From a virus, in IMG/VR virus record IMGVR_UViG_3300025133_000036, positions 1 through 64,000 of that record: a DNA stretch of 64,000 nt. The stretch is one strand, 5' to 3'. The notes under the pieces are model-generated. The model was given only the letters and a program-made list of their open reading frames with translations. It had not been told where the DNA came from and ran no database searches. This document shows, piece after piece, positions 19,001-26,827 of the stretch. Made by a program: the position numbers and the translations under genes. Each line of letters opens with the position of its first letter. The first letter of the stretch is position 1.

Positions 19001-22000
19001 AATAATAGATTCGACTACATTGAATATTGGTGACAGAATAATCGAGTTAAATGCTGCAAAAGCGGCTGGAGATGGTGGACTTTACGTAAGAGATCAATCA
19101 ACCGCAGAAACCGGGTCATTATTATGGGATGTCGATCAAAATAGATGGATTGGAGGTTTAAAAGATTCGGAAGTTAATTTAGTAACAATAGATTCTTCAG
19201 ATACACTAACAAATAAAACTTTAACAACCCCAACAATTTCAGCAACCGGTTGGACAAATGCAAATCATACGCACGCAGGAAGCACAACGGGCGGTCAACT
19301 TGCAGCTACAGCTATTAGTGATTTTGATACTGAAGTAGCAAATAATACGGCGGTTGCGGCCAACACTCTTAAAGAAACAAACGTTACTACAAACCTTTCT
19401 GTAAGCAGAGACGGTACAAAAATAGACATAGTATCTTCTGATGGAACTAATGCAGTTCTACCACTAGCTGATACGGATAATTGGGGCGTAATGTCTGATG
19501 AGATGTTTGATAAATTAGACGGCATAGAAACTAGCGCAGACGTAACTGATGCAACAAATGTAGAAGCTGCTGGCGCGTTAATGGATAGTGAATTAACAAG
19601 TATCGCGGATGTCAAAGCACTAAACCAATCAGTAGTTAGTGGCGCAACACCTACATTTACAACTACTAATTTTACAGACGCATCAAACAAAAGATTAATG
19701 ACAGATGCTCAAGAAACTTTATTAGATTCTGTTGAAACTAATGCAGACGTAACTGATGCAACAAATGTAGAAGCTGCTGGCGCGTTAATGGATAGTGAAG
19801 TTGATGCGGACATTAAGACGCTCTCACTTCCTGCAAGTACAACAATCTCCACATTTGGTGCATCACTTATAGATGATGCAGCTGCAACAAATGCAAGAAC
19901 AACTTTAGGATTAATAATCGGCACAGATGTTCAAGCTTTTGACGATCAATTAGCTTCAGTTGCAGGTTGGACTGCCGCACAAACAACTACTATAGGAAAC
20001 ATAGGTACTATTACTACTGCAGCTGATAAGATGATTTACACGACCGCCGCAGATACATTTACAGAAACTGCAATTACATCCTTTGGTAGAAGCATATTAG
20101 ACGATGCCGATGAAGCAGCATTTAAAGCTACCGTTAATCTTGAAATAGGAACTGACGTTCAAGCACAGGATGCTGGATTAGCATCCATCTCAGGATTAAC
20201 CACTGCAGCTGATAAAATGATTTACACTACTGCCGCTGACACTTATGCTGTGACTGGTTTAACATCTTTTGGTAGAAGTATATTAGATGATGCTGATGAG
20301 GCAGCATTTAAAGCTACCGTCAATCTTGAAATAGGAACTGATGTTCAAGCCCAAGATGCGGGATTAGCATCCATTGCAGGATTAACCACTGCCGCAGATA
20401 AGATGGTTTACACTACTGCCGCTGACACTTATGCTGTGACCGGTTTAACATCTTTTGGTAGAAGTATATTGGATGATGCCAATGAGGCAACATTTAAAGC
20501 TACCGTCAATCTTGAGATAGGTACTGACGTTCAAGCATATCATGCCACTTTAGATACAGTTTCTGCAGGTACTTATGCTGGTGATGATAGTATAGTAACT
20601 GTTGGTACAATTGCAACCGGTGAATGGAATGCAAGCGACATAGCACTTGGAACATACACAAGTGGAAATTATGTTGGAACATTATCTGTTGGGGCTGGTA
20701 TGGCCGCGGTTAATGCCGATGGTGAAGGCTCGTCTAAGACGATAGCAGTAGATGGTGTATTAGAAGATTTAGATACATTGGGTGCAGCAGCATCTGACGG
20801 ACAATTTATAGTAGCTACGGGTGCAGGTACTTTTGGATACGAAAGTACTACGGTAGCTAGAACAAGTCTTGGAGTAGGAACAGGAGACAGTCCATCATTC
20901 GCTGGATTAACTAGCACCGATGACATCATATTAGATGGCTCCGGCGATTCTATTTACAATACATTTGTTACAGGAATGTTCGGTACAGGCTGGTCAATTG
21001 ACTATGGCGCAAATGGATCATCTCTAGAAATAGATAATATTGTTGTTCGTAATACGTTACGGACTCACATATTCCAGAAAGATACTGTGAAGGCTTCAAA
21101 TGGAGCTCTTTACATTAGTGATTCTGGAGTCATTAATAGTTTTACTGGAACTACAGGTACCGGTACAGTTTCGTTTAAAGATGATAAGTCGGCAACGTTT
21201 GTAAGTGGATCTACGTTATGGTATAAAGATGCTCATCCAGATACTGGTACTATTGCTAGTGTTAAGTTTGGAATTACCGATAATGGTACAGCTGATACCC
21301 CAGTGGCTGATGCAACACAGTATGCTGTTATTATTGATAAGTACGTCGGAGGCACCGGTGGAGATAATGATAGTCTTGCTGATTTGGTTGTAGGTGGAAC
21401 TGCAGTTAGAATCTCAGGAGGAAGCTTACTATTAGACGCATCTTCAACGGCCGCTCCATTTATGGATGTTATTGATGATGCAGGCAATACGAGAGTAAGA
21501 GTTGGTCAGGTAAAACAATCAGCTGATTATGATAAGTACGGAATACTGGGCATGGATGGTAGCGGTAATAGGGTATTCGAAATTTCAGAACAAGTAAACG
21601 AAATAGCTGGATGGTCATTAACTACCGATGCTATTTCTAAGTCTAACATATCTTTAAACGCTACAAATCCAAGTTTAAGAGTAACGGATGGAACAAGAGA
21701 ACGAGTTAGAGTAGGAGATTTAAACGGTGTAGGTGGTTATACTACTGCAAAGTACGGAGTAATAGGATTTGATGGGACTGGGGTACTCGCAGCAGATGCA
21801 ACCTTCGAACTTTCAAATGAACGAAATATGATTGCCGGATGGGATTTAATTCCAGGTAATATACAGAGTGATAATTCCGGTGGTAGTGTAAGATTAAGTT
21901 CAACTGCACAAGCATTAACTATATGGACTGGCAGTATCAATGAAGCTCAACCTAAATTAGTATTAGGTAAATTGCCATTACATGATGGAACTGTAGACAA

Positions 22001-25000
22001 TCCATACGGATTTGCTGTATTTAGTGGAAGTGGAACGGTTTCAGGAAGTGAAGCAAGCGCTTCAGTATTGATTACTGCGAATAAAGCAAGATTGGCTGGA
22101 TGGGAATTGGGACCAGGTCAATTGACAAGTGGAACAGTCGCAACAATAGACGGCAACCAGGCTAAGATAGCACTGGGAACAAACGCGACAACTCATACTG
22201 GAATGAGTCCATCTGCAAGTTTATTTTTCGTAAGTGCATCAGCAGACCCAATCTTTTTTGTTGGAGAAAACTTTAGTTATATAGGTGATGTATTAACTGC
22301 TGGTGGTTGGACAATAGGGTCAGGTGTAATAGAAAGTCTTGATACTGATGGCGGAATAAAAATAGATGCCAGCAACAAACAAATAAATATCTACACAGGT
22401 TCTGCAGCTACTACTACTCCTAGAATTGTAATTGGAGATGTCAATGGTAGTGATTCTTTTGGAATAAAAGGTGTAAAGTCAAACGGTAATACAGTTTTTG
22501 AAATATCTGAAACTCAAAATATAATAGCAGGCTGGACTATAAATGCAGGGTCAATATCAAAGAATAATGTCAAGTTAGATTCAACAGCAGCCGCAGAAGG
22601 ATTATATGTTAAAAAGTCAGGTTTTTCTGATGATACTGCTGGTGGGTTTTTAGGTCTTGATAGCGGTGTTGCAAAATTTAATGTAGGAAATGCTTCTAAA
22701 TTTATAAAATTTGATGGAAATCATTTAACAGTTGAAGCTGGTAATTTCTCATTAGACTCAAGCGGTAATGTAACTGCAGACGGATCAAGTCACCAGTTTG
22801 GTGGAACAATAACAGCAAATGTTATAAATGCTACAGGATCAGGAGTAATTGGTGGTTTTGGAATTACAGACTCTGAGATCTCCTCAAGTGGTGCTACTGG
22901 AAACACGGGATTACGATTAAAGTCATCAGGACAAATAACTGCTTCAGCTGCTAAGATCACAGGTGATATTACTGCAACAGGAGGTACTATTGGTGGATTT
23001 ACAATAGGCACAAACTTAACTGAAGGAAGCAAAGCTGCATATCTTGATGCCAATTCCGGCATTTTTATCGGAGCAGATGGTATCGGATTAGGTCCTTCAT
23101 CGACAGGATTTTATGTATCAGACGCTGGAGTTTTAGTTGCAAATTCTGCAACAATCGCAGGAACTGTTACCGCTACAAATTTAATCGCGACTAATACTGG
23201 TAGTATTGCTGGATGGGATTTGAGAGCTGGATCTATCGAAGCTGAAGACACTAGTGTTGGTGGACGGGTTCGAAAAACGTCTATTTCTTCTTCTAGCGAT
23301 CTAAGTGGCTTAGGAGTTCAAGAACGAGAAACTACTACGAACGGAAATAAACGTTGGCAGCAAAGAGTTAAAGTTGGATCATTTGCATTATCAAACCCAG
23401 GAAGTGTACCTGCTCAATTAGTCCAAAATAAGGATTTTGGACTCTCAATCCCAGGGTGGGATGAATCATTTAAAACTGCTATCTCTGGAATCGGTGGCCA
23501 AAAATATCTAGGAGCCGGATCTTATGGCGGAGCCACAAATAAGGACACTTATAATGCGACACACAGTATGGCATATGTTGGTCCTGGATCTTCCAATGAT
23601 CAACAACTTATTGATTCATCCGGATGGGATCGGTTTGTAACTTATGTAGATGCGAGTCAAGCCCCAGACATGACTACCGGCAACGGGTATTCTCCACACT
23701 GGTCTGGTTCATTAACTTCTTCAATAATAGATGATGGAGGATTAATTCATAACGAACACCAAGTTATGAGTACAGGTGGTGGTAAAGTATTATTTGTAGA
23801 ACCTGGAGTTGTTGTAATGTCATCTGCAAACTCCTTCAGCCCCAATTGGGGTACCGAGGACGCCGGTACTGCTGGGATGGTAGTCAACTGGTCACTTGAA
23901 CAAGATATAGGACACGTTTCTGCTGCAGAAGATTCACTTATCGACTTTAAAGCCGGCCTACAAGCTCCTCCAACTAATATAAATATCAAACGATTATTGC
24001 ATTTATATAGAATGAAAAGTGAAACAGGTTGTGCCAATAGTGTCATTGATTATACAACACAACTCCGCGTAATGTGTGATAGAGACGGCGGAACTTCATA
24101 TGATGAAACGCTTATCTCCACCACCGCTATTACTTTGTTCAAAGGCACTCCAGATCCTATAGATGGAGCTAAAACTTATTGGACACCTAATAAGGTACAA
24201 TCTGAAAAACAAGGGGTCTTATCTGGAAGCCTTTCTGGTGCGACACTCCAAGTGCAACTTTCGTGCATGGTTATCTTCGGCGGAGATTTTAAATCTAAAG
24301 ACATGTATGATGCAGTAGATGCTACTACGACTGGCATTTCAGCAAATGAACAGGGAGCTCACAAAGTACTTTACAATGATGGCAACATACCTAATGTCAA
24401 CGCAAAAGGTGTATGGCTGAGACTTCCAGGAATTATTTTCGACGAATGTTATCTTACAATTGGCGGAACGAGATTACTTGAAGCGTCTTCTGACGGTCTC
24501 CAAATGCAAACTACAGGAACTGAACGTTTAAGATTTGATGATTCCGGATTAGATTTAAAAACAAAAAAACCTTTTGAAGCATTAACAATGTTACCAAATC
24601 AAATTCTGTTTAATGTTTCTAAGTCTTTAGTCGGTGCTGATGGAACCGCAACCGGCTCTTCATATATTAACCCGACCATAGGCTTTAATTATCCTGCAGT
24701 TAATACGGGTACAGGATCAATAGAAGATTTATATATTCGTGGAATGAGACCATACGCTTCTACGTCCGCATATTCATGGCAATCCCCTGAACACGGGTAT
24801 TCAGCAGCGCCATGGAGTATGACTGGTACCGCCGGAGCAATTCATATTGCTGCAGCGGATGGTGCTAGTGCTGAATGGGCTGGGTCTAAAAACAGTGGAG
24901 ACGGTGGAAGCATATACTTATCCCCTGGAAAACCTGGTGCGGTCGACACCGGGACAATGGGTAACAGTGGAAGTATTTATTTACAAGGCGATGTAAATGC

Positions 25001-26006
25001 ATCAAATAATTCTATTACTGCATCCCATTTCGTTGGCGACGGATCAGGACTTACCGGATTATCGTCTGCAGCTATAACGACAGCAGCTTCAATGACCAAT
25101 AATTATGTTCTTACGGCAACAGGAGCTACGGCTGTTACTGGCGAATCCAAGTTACAATTTGACGGATCAAATCTTGGTATTGGAGGAGCTCCTACTTATA
25201 GATTAGACGTTGGAGGAACAACAGGATCAACAGGCAACACTCTTAGAATCGCGCAGACTAATAATGGAACTGCAATAAGAATTGGTGCTGATACTACTAG
25301 TGCTAAAGTTACATTGTTAAGAATTGACACACAAGATGGTAATACTGACAGTGCAGCATACGGTTGGAGTATGGTATATAGAGGAGATTTATCCGGAGTT
25401 AACAACAGATTAGACATTATGTCAGACAACCAATCTGGCACTGCGTTTGAAGCTCTTACAATTTTACAAGATGGAAAAGTCGGTATAAGTGATACGGCAC
25501 CTGGCAAATTATTAGATGTGGCTGGCGATATCAATATTACTGGCGAATATTACATGGACGATACAGAAATTATCGATAGTAATAAAATAGCCACCGGACT
25601 AGTAACACGCCAATTATTGCCATTCGGTCACAATTCCGGATTGAGTGTGGCCGGCACTTCTACAACTATTGAATTAACAGTAATCAATGGTGCAACAAAC
25701 GGTAAAGGCTATCGTATGATGCGAGCCGGTTCAATTACCGCCGCTAGTTTACAAATGGATTGCACTAATTCTCATGCATCTTCAACAGTTACTCTGCATG
25801 TATACAAAAATGGGTCGAGTGTCTTCTCCCCGACTATGACACCAGCCGGAAGTGGCGACGAAGGCCTGTATTCAGTACAGGCAGTTGGTGTTGATACATT
25901 CGTCGCCGGCGATCAAATAACGGCAAAACTTTATGCGGCCGGTAATGCCGGCACTGTAACACTAGATGATGTAGCAGTACTAGTAGAAATTTCAACAACA
26001 TCATAA
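10074..26006 (+). CDS. Giant 5310-residue fibre/adhesin-like structural protein
   Basis: A single uninterrupted frame with TAGGAA ahead of the ATG. The first 150 residues form a distinct domain (DVPDELPLGKSSLLLMG, then VYLEPVYNYKETGG). The remainder is a long beta-rich Ser/Thr/Gly-rich array. Many units read like I-G-G-W-T-I...L-S-G...L-D-S-S-G; others resemble phage fibre shaft repeats (GDGSGLTG, TLTGNLTVQG). Histidine clusters GNHRHK and ANHTHAG mark fibre trimer segments, and 17-, 62- and 79-residue repeats occur inside. Near the C-terminus is PGKLLDVAGDINITGEYY, typical of fibre tips; no peptidase S74 autochaperone was seen. It probably forms a very long tail or whisker fibre for host contact. 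It is about a quarter of the window. Confidence 0.8.
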   Translation: MAVKQKSVKIQNLNQFNAFIEESGAVSEYFNITDVPDELPLGKSSLLLMGSQYLKENVTLKLELIDNIGNPVYLEPVYNYKETGGIRVGLEIYNSVAAGAAELVILGEIDPAKVDFDIPSEFQGVYNVKYSRPLTINKAIPNTRPIKFYKRPIPIISEIIKGQITPSSTTTGSNVQTTGTIVGLPATNTEGNSFQIDSAHYGEIPTYTDNQYGYSPIGNTQEYVSPNDTSYLFSFPDGSTTEFSSSMVGGTLTISSPQATPTFVTTSQMIVPSYSARISKVVNKKTIRVQKPFGLYDSGSGQYLISPIEASSYQINWPKPSEFNTSSVNFKSFANVVLSNVRTFSGDVYRIAAYVKNNGPFGNWNKVIDTPVEAPELLQDTLSLTGTARIGYFASDTIVSKYWNETGGGSANPFATSTVFQTYSTDEYLVDSVFISSSAANMLDGDTDHHVLALKPQYSMSFAKNTSYTLTFDTICDNRGGIGSKPKMTFFMSGSAFTLAENTTNQNAGFGRAIAQIKFPDSVNSLRGLEQTRHEATFEPDFDGTAILQIKTTHGHWHLANLSLRAATDTNFSPDIIQLTAPVPALQTRPDNLDFAFEFYNSNNEKSETVITTLPDNPDGVVFQGENMNILGNDNTIEGSIFIGGETTGSGIQMGGISSTLPETGGDGATGSGFIRSVQYRGFKSSSLNDEHTGWMIYSGSVLPDSGDNYAGVGLELAGKSGSLRFSTIPSRFEVVADAFFVGNTNTQFISGSGGIIEISSSAFHLSSSGDVVVSGSITATSGDIGNWKIVDGMLSGSNATLDANGSALYKSDQGPDTNPNDGYYIDFTPGGYYVRFGSDFAVSSSGTLIASGAIIEGVLTSSAGYIGNWTIGSDSIHKSTGGKYSGLSSIGNTRFFAGADSLSTSGSAPFNVKSSGDVSASNILLGNKSSANYLEYLNGALTVQGTITANAIRTPAIIGGSVSTEQNASASINAQGFASFKSASIAGFEIAPSTITSTDDSLILKSGGEMTGSSILLGNKGAGQFLQYKGSTLTVQGDITANNIRTPATIGGSPSTDSNASSSINTQGFASFKSASIGGFEVSATQINSTNDNLILKSNGQITASAARIVGSDIDIDVENFELDTTGLELSSTEASMSLGTGNEIVIRGNSNSPYISIQPSLALPDKIYGDTGIMLAVAAGSTPLFSAVGTGGHIKFNGTSLDISTDTAVISGSSITLETPKFFLGSKGTQFVSGSGGSIEISSSAFHLTRQGNVTASQFLLEGGKISGSNVEIIVPQFKLDTTRFDVDSEVGTLSLGAGVNMTQGSGVFFSSSGDFKMGDPNGNIKFSEGSFSITGSDINIDVTQLNISASGFTLSSPQASMSLGNNKELLLHATGGTGGVPILKMDGGEISSSNFFLSTTGEITGSAGKIGGWTIGNSTLSGTNITLDSSGTIQTADYSSGVKGWKIDQSGEAEFENATIRGTLATVTFEKESINAVGGQLWVANSTAISGSTVGVSAATMSVVNASGFVANEYLIIKKETGSGFNQEVVKVVSSSITGNGTNDFAGNIMVTRAVSGSATTYEEGQVIVSTGVSESGYIRINANPSDAATPYIDIVERTGSAYPDFELKARLGDLSGISSAKVGTDPGFGLFSENVFLTGKITATSGEIGGYAITSNAISSSNDKLILKSNGQITGSNVLFTDGKIAGWNISSTNLTSPGAGIRLNGNGDNAEISVNTHVFGSEGIQLGYNSGNPRFYAGDGAQNFLRYDTSNGVSVKTTRFELDTTNLVLSSTESSMSLGEGKIKLIGQTVPVIKVAGGEISASNFFVSKDGNLTASNAQFQGELTSSAALIGGWTVDSNSIQKGQTILSASDDPGLYIQDAFTNNMVTVASSSLHVIGSDPDEMENDSFEVDPLSSFSSAGYHVGTTASPLSVVSWSIASTGPVSHSITKRSGAPFTDFNEAVLGDFTLDIVHPGTLAPVAGLSRSLAVASQSYLAGNTYEVSQIVSASSAAGTVWKAGNVVSFAGVGKFSHSLSGKGYDRGLQSQKYKVEYWNGSSWTMFIPKSGSRSDRGGYAQYRLGSRYGSISAGAELPANSSKLKVTLSGSINPDTSYKKKRAIYQGHVVDPMSDVLPGKTAVKEVEEDIKLNDESSAKYPYTEITFDNFRLRQSQPRVQLTPEGFLLYASDSSYLKMTPEGIDFRGGQGFSQTSTMLAGDSNSDNIDVYGSFAGPSLQAYEADTADVGASAFQGNVGEYAMGNHRHKLNFSTINDVLSGATITNGIWNSNFGAIPAALISGSWQSQDFANLTPAKISGSWQSQDFANLTPAKISGSWQSQDFANLTPAKISGSWQSQDFANLTPAKISGSWASSGAIANSYLANDGITIAGNDISLGGTITSITILNGTGVISQSAQLPDGLVSSSAFSSPSQGTIRATLNGSTTDVDSGLQSGDSPQFTDLTLTGNLTVQGTQTIIDSTTLNIGDNIIELNAGTSDGGLYIKETQGGAATGSLLWDVSANRWIGGLKDSEVTIPTITSTDTLTNKTINASNNTLSNIPNSALTNTSVSYGGISIALGSSDATPAFDLSDATSLPIVAGTTGTLSVARGGIGATSLTDLITLGSHTTGNYMTDVSVGTGLDVSHTPAEGSTATVSLDLTEVGFGGGANRIITDDADGTVSTEANLTFSSPLLTIGGGSAASVTSQLRLAYGATDYHDIKTIYNGSTSSANKIIFALENSTAAATAEVLTLRGDGTIGINQTAPSYGLDVTGTGRFTANVDFGSGIDITGDITVTGTVDGRDVATDGTKLDGIESSATADQTASEILTAIKTVDGTSSGLDADLLDGQEGTYYLDFTNITVTSGEVSNAMLANSSVSLGGISVSLGSSDATPAFDLSDATSLPLSTGTTGTLAVGRGGTGTTTLTDGGILLGSGTGAITAMSALADGQMIVGDGSTDPVAESGATLRTSIGVGLTDSPQFTNLTLTGNLTVEGSQTIIDSTTLNIGDRIIELNAAKAAGDGGLYVRDQSTAETGSLLWDVDQNRWIGGLKDSEVNLVTIDSSDTLTNKTLTTPTISATGWTNANHTHAGSTTGGQLAATAISDFDTEVANNTAVAANTLKETNVTTNLSVSRDGTKIDIVSSDGTNAVLPLADTDNWGVMSDEMFDKLDGIETSADVTDATNVEAAGALMDSELTSIADVKALNQSVVSGATPTFTTTNFTDASNKRLMTDAQETLLDSVETNADVTDATNVEAAGALMDSEVDADIKTLSLPASTTISTFGASLIDDAAATNARTTLGLIIGTDVQAFDDQLASVAGWTAAQTTTIGNIGTITTAADKMIYTTAADTFTETAITSFGRSILDDADEAAFKATVNLEIGTDVQAQDAGLASISGLTTAADKMIYTTAADTYAVTGLTSFGRSILDDADEAAFKATVNLEIGTDVQAQDAGLASIAGLTTAADKMVYTTAADTYAVTGLTSFGRSILDDANEATFKATVNLEIGTDVQAYHATLDTVSAGTYAGDDSIVTVGTIATGEWNASDIALGTYTSGNYVGTLSVGAGMAAVNADGEGSSKTIAVDGVLEDLDTLGAAASDGQFIVATGAGTFGYESTTVARTSLGVGTGDSPSFAGLTSTDDIILDGSGDSIYNTFVTGMFGTGWSIDYGANGSSLEIDNIVVRNTLRTHIFQKDTVKASNGALYISDSGVINSFTGTTGTGTVSFKDDKSATFVSGSTLWYKDAHPDTGTIASVKFGITDNGTADTPVADATQYAVIIDKYVGGTGGDNDSLADLVVGGTAVRISGGSLLLDASSTAAPFMDVIDDAGNTRVRVGQVKQSADYDKYGILGMDGSGNRVFEISEQVNEIAGWSLTTDAISKSNISLNATNPSLRVTDGTRERVRVGDLNGVGGYTTAKYGVIGFDGTGVLAADATFELSNERNMIAGWDLIPGNIQSDNSGGSVRLSSTAQALTIWTGSINEAQPKLVLGKLPLHDGTVDNPYGFAVFSGSGTVSGSEASASVLITANKARLAGWELGPGQLTSGTVATIDGNQAKIALGTNATTHTGMSPSASLFFVSASADPIFFVGENFSYIGDVLTAGGWTIGSGVIESLDTDGGIKIDASNKQINIYTGSAATTTPRIVIGDVNGSDSFGIKGVKSNGNTVFEISETQNIIAGWTINAGSISKNNVKLDSTAAAEGLYVKKSGFSDDTAGGFLGLDSGVAKFNVGNASKFIKFDGNHLTVEAGNFSLDSSGNVTADGSSHQFGGTITANVINATGSGVIGGFGITDSEISSSGATGNTGLRLKSSGQITASAAKITGDITATGGTIGGFTIGTNLTEGSKAAYLDANSGIFIGADGIGLGPSSTGFYVSDAGVLVANSATIAGTVTATNLIATNTGSIAGWDLRAGSIEAEDTSVGGRVRKTSISSSSDLSGLGVQERETTTNGNKRWQQRVKVGSFALSNPGSVPAQLVQNKDFGLSIPGWDESFKTAISGIGGQKYLGAGSYGGATNKDTYNATHSMAYVGPGSSNDQQLIDSSGWDRFVTYVDASQAPDMTTGNGYSPHWSGSLTSSIIDDGGLIHNEHQVMSTGGGKVLFVEPGVVVMSSANSFSPNWGTEDAGTAGMVVNWSLEQDIGHVSAAEDSLIDFKAGLQAPPTNINIKRLLHLYRMKSETGCANSVIDYTTQLRVMCDRDGGTSYDETLISTTAITLFKGTPDPIDGAKTYWTPNKVQSEKQGVLSGSLSGATLQVQLSCMVIFGGDFKSKDMYDAVDATTTGISANEQGAHKVLYNDGNIPNVNAKGVWLRLPGIIFDECYLTIGGTRLLEASSDGLQMQTTGTERLRFDDSGLDLKTKKPFEALTMLPNQILFNVSKSLVGADGTATGSSYINPTIGFNYPAVNTGTGSIEDLYIRGMRPYASTSAYSWQSPEHGYSAAPWSMTGTAGAIHIAAADGASAEWAGSKNSGDGGSIYLSPGKPGAVDTGTMGNSGSIYLQGDVNASNNSITASHFVGDGSGLTGLSSAAITTAASMTNNYVLTATGATAVTGESKLQFDGSNLGIGGAPTYRLDVGGTTGSTGNTLRIAQTNNGTAIRIGADTTSAKVTLLRIDTQDGNTDSAAYGWSMVYRGDLSGVNNRLDIMSDNQSGTAFEALTILQDGKVGISDTAPGKLLDVAGDINITGEYYMDDTEIIDSNKIATGLVTRQLLPFGHNSGLSVAGTSTTIELTVINGATNGKGYRMMRAGSITAASLQMDCTNSHASSTVTLHVYKNGSSVFSPTMTPAGSGDEGLYSVQAVGVDTFVAGDQITAKLYAAGNAGTVTLDDVAVLVEISTTS
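16911..17126 (+). repeat. Tandem 51-base repeat (17 residues x 4 plus partial)
   Basis: Four units coding ISGSWQSQDFANLTPAK begin at 16911, 16962, 17013 and 17064, with a partial fifth from 17115. Units differ at a few silent positions, and units 2 and 4 and units 1 and 3 share some of them, suggesting pairwise duplication. The protein unit resembles the 19-residue repeat at 44478-44762. Confidence 0.9.
17376..17612 (+). repeat. Fibre module copy 1 (about 79 residues)
   Basis: Codes a unit beginning DSPQFTDLTLTGNLTVQG and ending NRWIGGLKDSEV. The same unit recurs at 18936-19175 with about one residue in four changed, so it is an older duplication than the 17-residue array. Confidence 0.8.
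18936..19175 (+). repeat. Fibre module copy 2 (80 residues)
   Basis: Second copy of the unit at 17376-17612 (DSPQFTNLTLTGNLTVEG ... NRWIGGLKDSEV). The spacing between copies is 1560 bases and includes a second partly duplicated stretch (ISVSLGSSDATPAFDLSDA). Confidence 0.8.
20019..20576 (+). repeat. Tandem 186-base repeat (62 residues x 3)
   Basis: Three units begin with A-A-D-K-M at 20019, 20205 and 20391, each containing TSFGRSILDDA and FKATVNLEIGTDVQA. Copies 2 and 3 are closer to each other than to copy 1. The third drifts at its end into a unique sequence (YHATLDTVSAG). Confidence 0.85.
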
Positions 26007-26022
26007 TAAAAGGAGAGAAAAA

Positions 26023-26499
26023 ATGAAAATAACTTTTGACGAAATAATAGAAGTAGTTTTACACCATGAAGGCGGTTATGTAAATGATCCTAAAGATCCC
26101 GGCGGCGAAACTAACTTTGGAGTATCAAAAAGAGCATATCCAGATGTAGACATTAAAAATCTTACTAAAGATGGTGCCAAAGATATTTATAAGAAAGACT
26201 ATTGGATGCGCAACCGATGTGGGGAACTTCCTGAAGAGCTTAGGCACGTATATTTCGATATGTGTGTAAATATGGGCAGAAGCCGCGCAACAAAAATTCT
26301 ACAGGAAACAGCAAACGCTAAAGGAGCTGGTCTAAAAATAGACGGTGGAATTGGTCCAAAGACTGTTGGAGCAATGAAGAATGTTGAACTTCAAAGGGTC
26401 CGAGCATATAGGATAAAATATTATGCTACGTTAATTGAAAGAAAACCTGATTTGGCAAAATTTTATTATGGATGGTTTAAAAGAAGTTTAGAAGTATAG
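26023..26499 (+). CDS. Endolysin, glycoside hydrolase 108 family muramidase
   Basis: Encodes 158 residues with a strong AAAGGAG ahead of the ATG. The N-terminal half carries HHEGGYVNDPKDPGGETNFG (about 14-33), the GH108 signature in which the Glu of E-G-G-Y (Glu16) is the catalytic acid. The C-terminal half (IDGGIGPKTVGAM, about 107-119) matches the associated predicted peptidoglycan-binding domain. It cleaves the glycan backbone of peptidoglycan. There is no signal peptide, so release depends on a holin, probably the 3TM gene at 1376. Confidence 0.88.
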   Translation: MKITFDEIIEVVLHHEGGYVNDPKDPGGETNFGVSKRAYPDVDIKNLTKDGAKDIYKKDYWMRNRCGELPEELRHVYFDMCVNMGRSRATKILQETANAKGAGLKIDGGIGPKTVGAMKNVELQRVRAYRIKYYATLIERKPDLAKFYYGWFKRSLEV

Positions 26500-26509
26500 G
26501 AGATATAAA

Positions 26510-26827
26510 ATGGCATTAGAAGATTTACAATTACCAGAAATAAGTCCTTTAGGTAGTCCTGTGGGTAGATTTGATGAATCACCACTTGCAGATACTAAAA
26601 TGGGCGATATGACACAAGTAGATATATTTGCAGGTGAAGATATTGGTGGACTGGAAAATTTTCCAGATACCCCAGAGCCACAACAGATACCAACTGAAAT
26701 AGATGGAAAACCTGTTCATAGTCACGGGTTTCATAATGCAACCGAGGATCAGCACCAAAATACATATGGAACTGGACAGACAACATCATTAAGTCAAAAC
26801 GATGTATATGGAAACATTCCAGAATGA
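26510..26827 (+). CDS. Small acidic protein of unknown function
   Basis: Encodes 105 residues with AGGAG ahead of the ATG. It is Pro-, Asp- and Gln-rich, low in predicted secondary structure, and has one His-containing stretch (KPVHSHGFHNATEDQHQ, about 68-84). No domain is recognised. Its stop overlaps the next ATG as ATGA. A disordered virion-associated or linker protein is possible; nothing in the sequence fixes a role. Confidence 0.5.
   Translation: MALEDLQLPEISPLGSPVGRFDESPLADTKMGDMTQVDIFAGEDIGGLENFPDTPEPQQIPTEIDGKPVHSHGFHNATEDQHQNTYGTGQTTSLSQNDVYGNIPE

Noticed and set aside
25400-26006. Peptidase S74 intramolecular chaperone expected at the end of such a long fibre.
   Set aside because: The C-terminal residues lack the catalytic Ser/Lys arrangement and the conserved D-x-R region of that domain.
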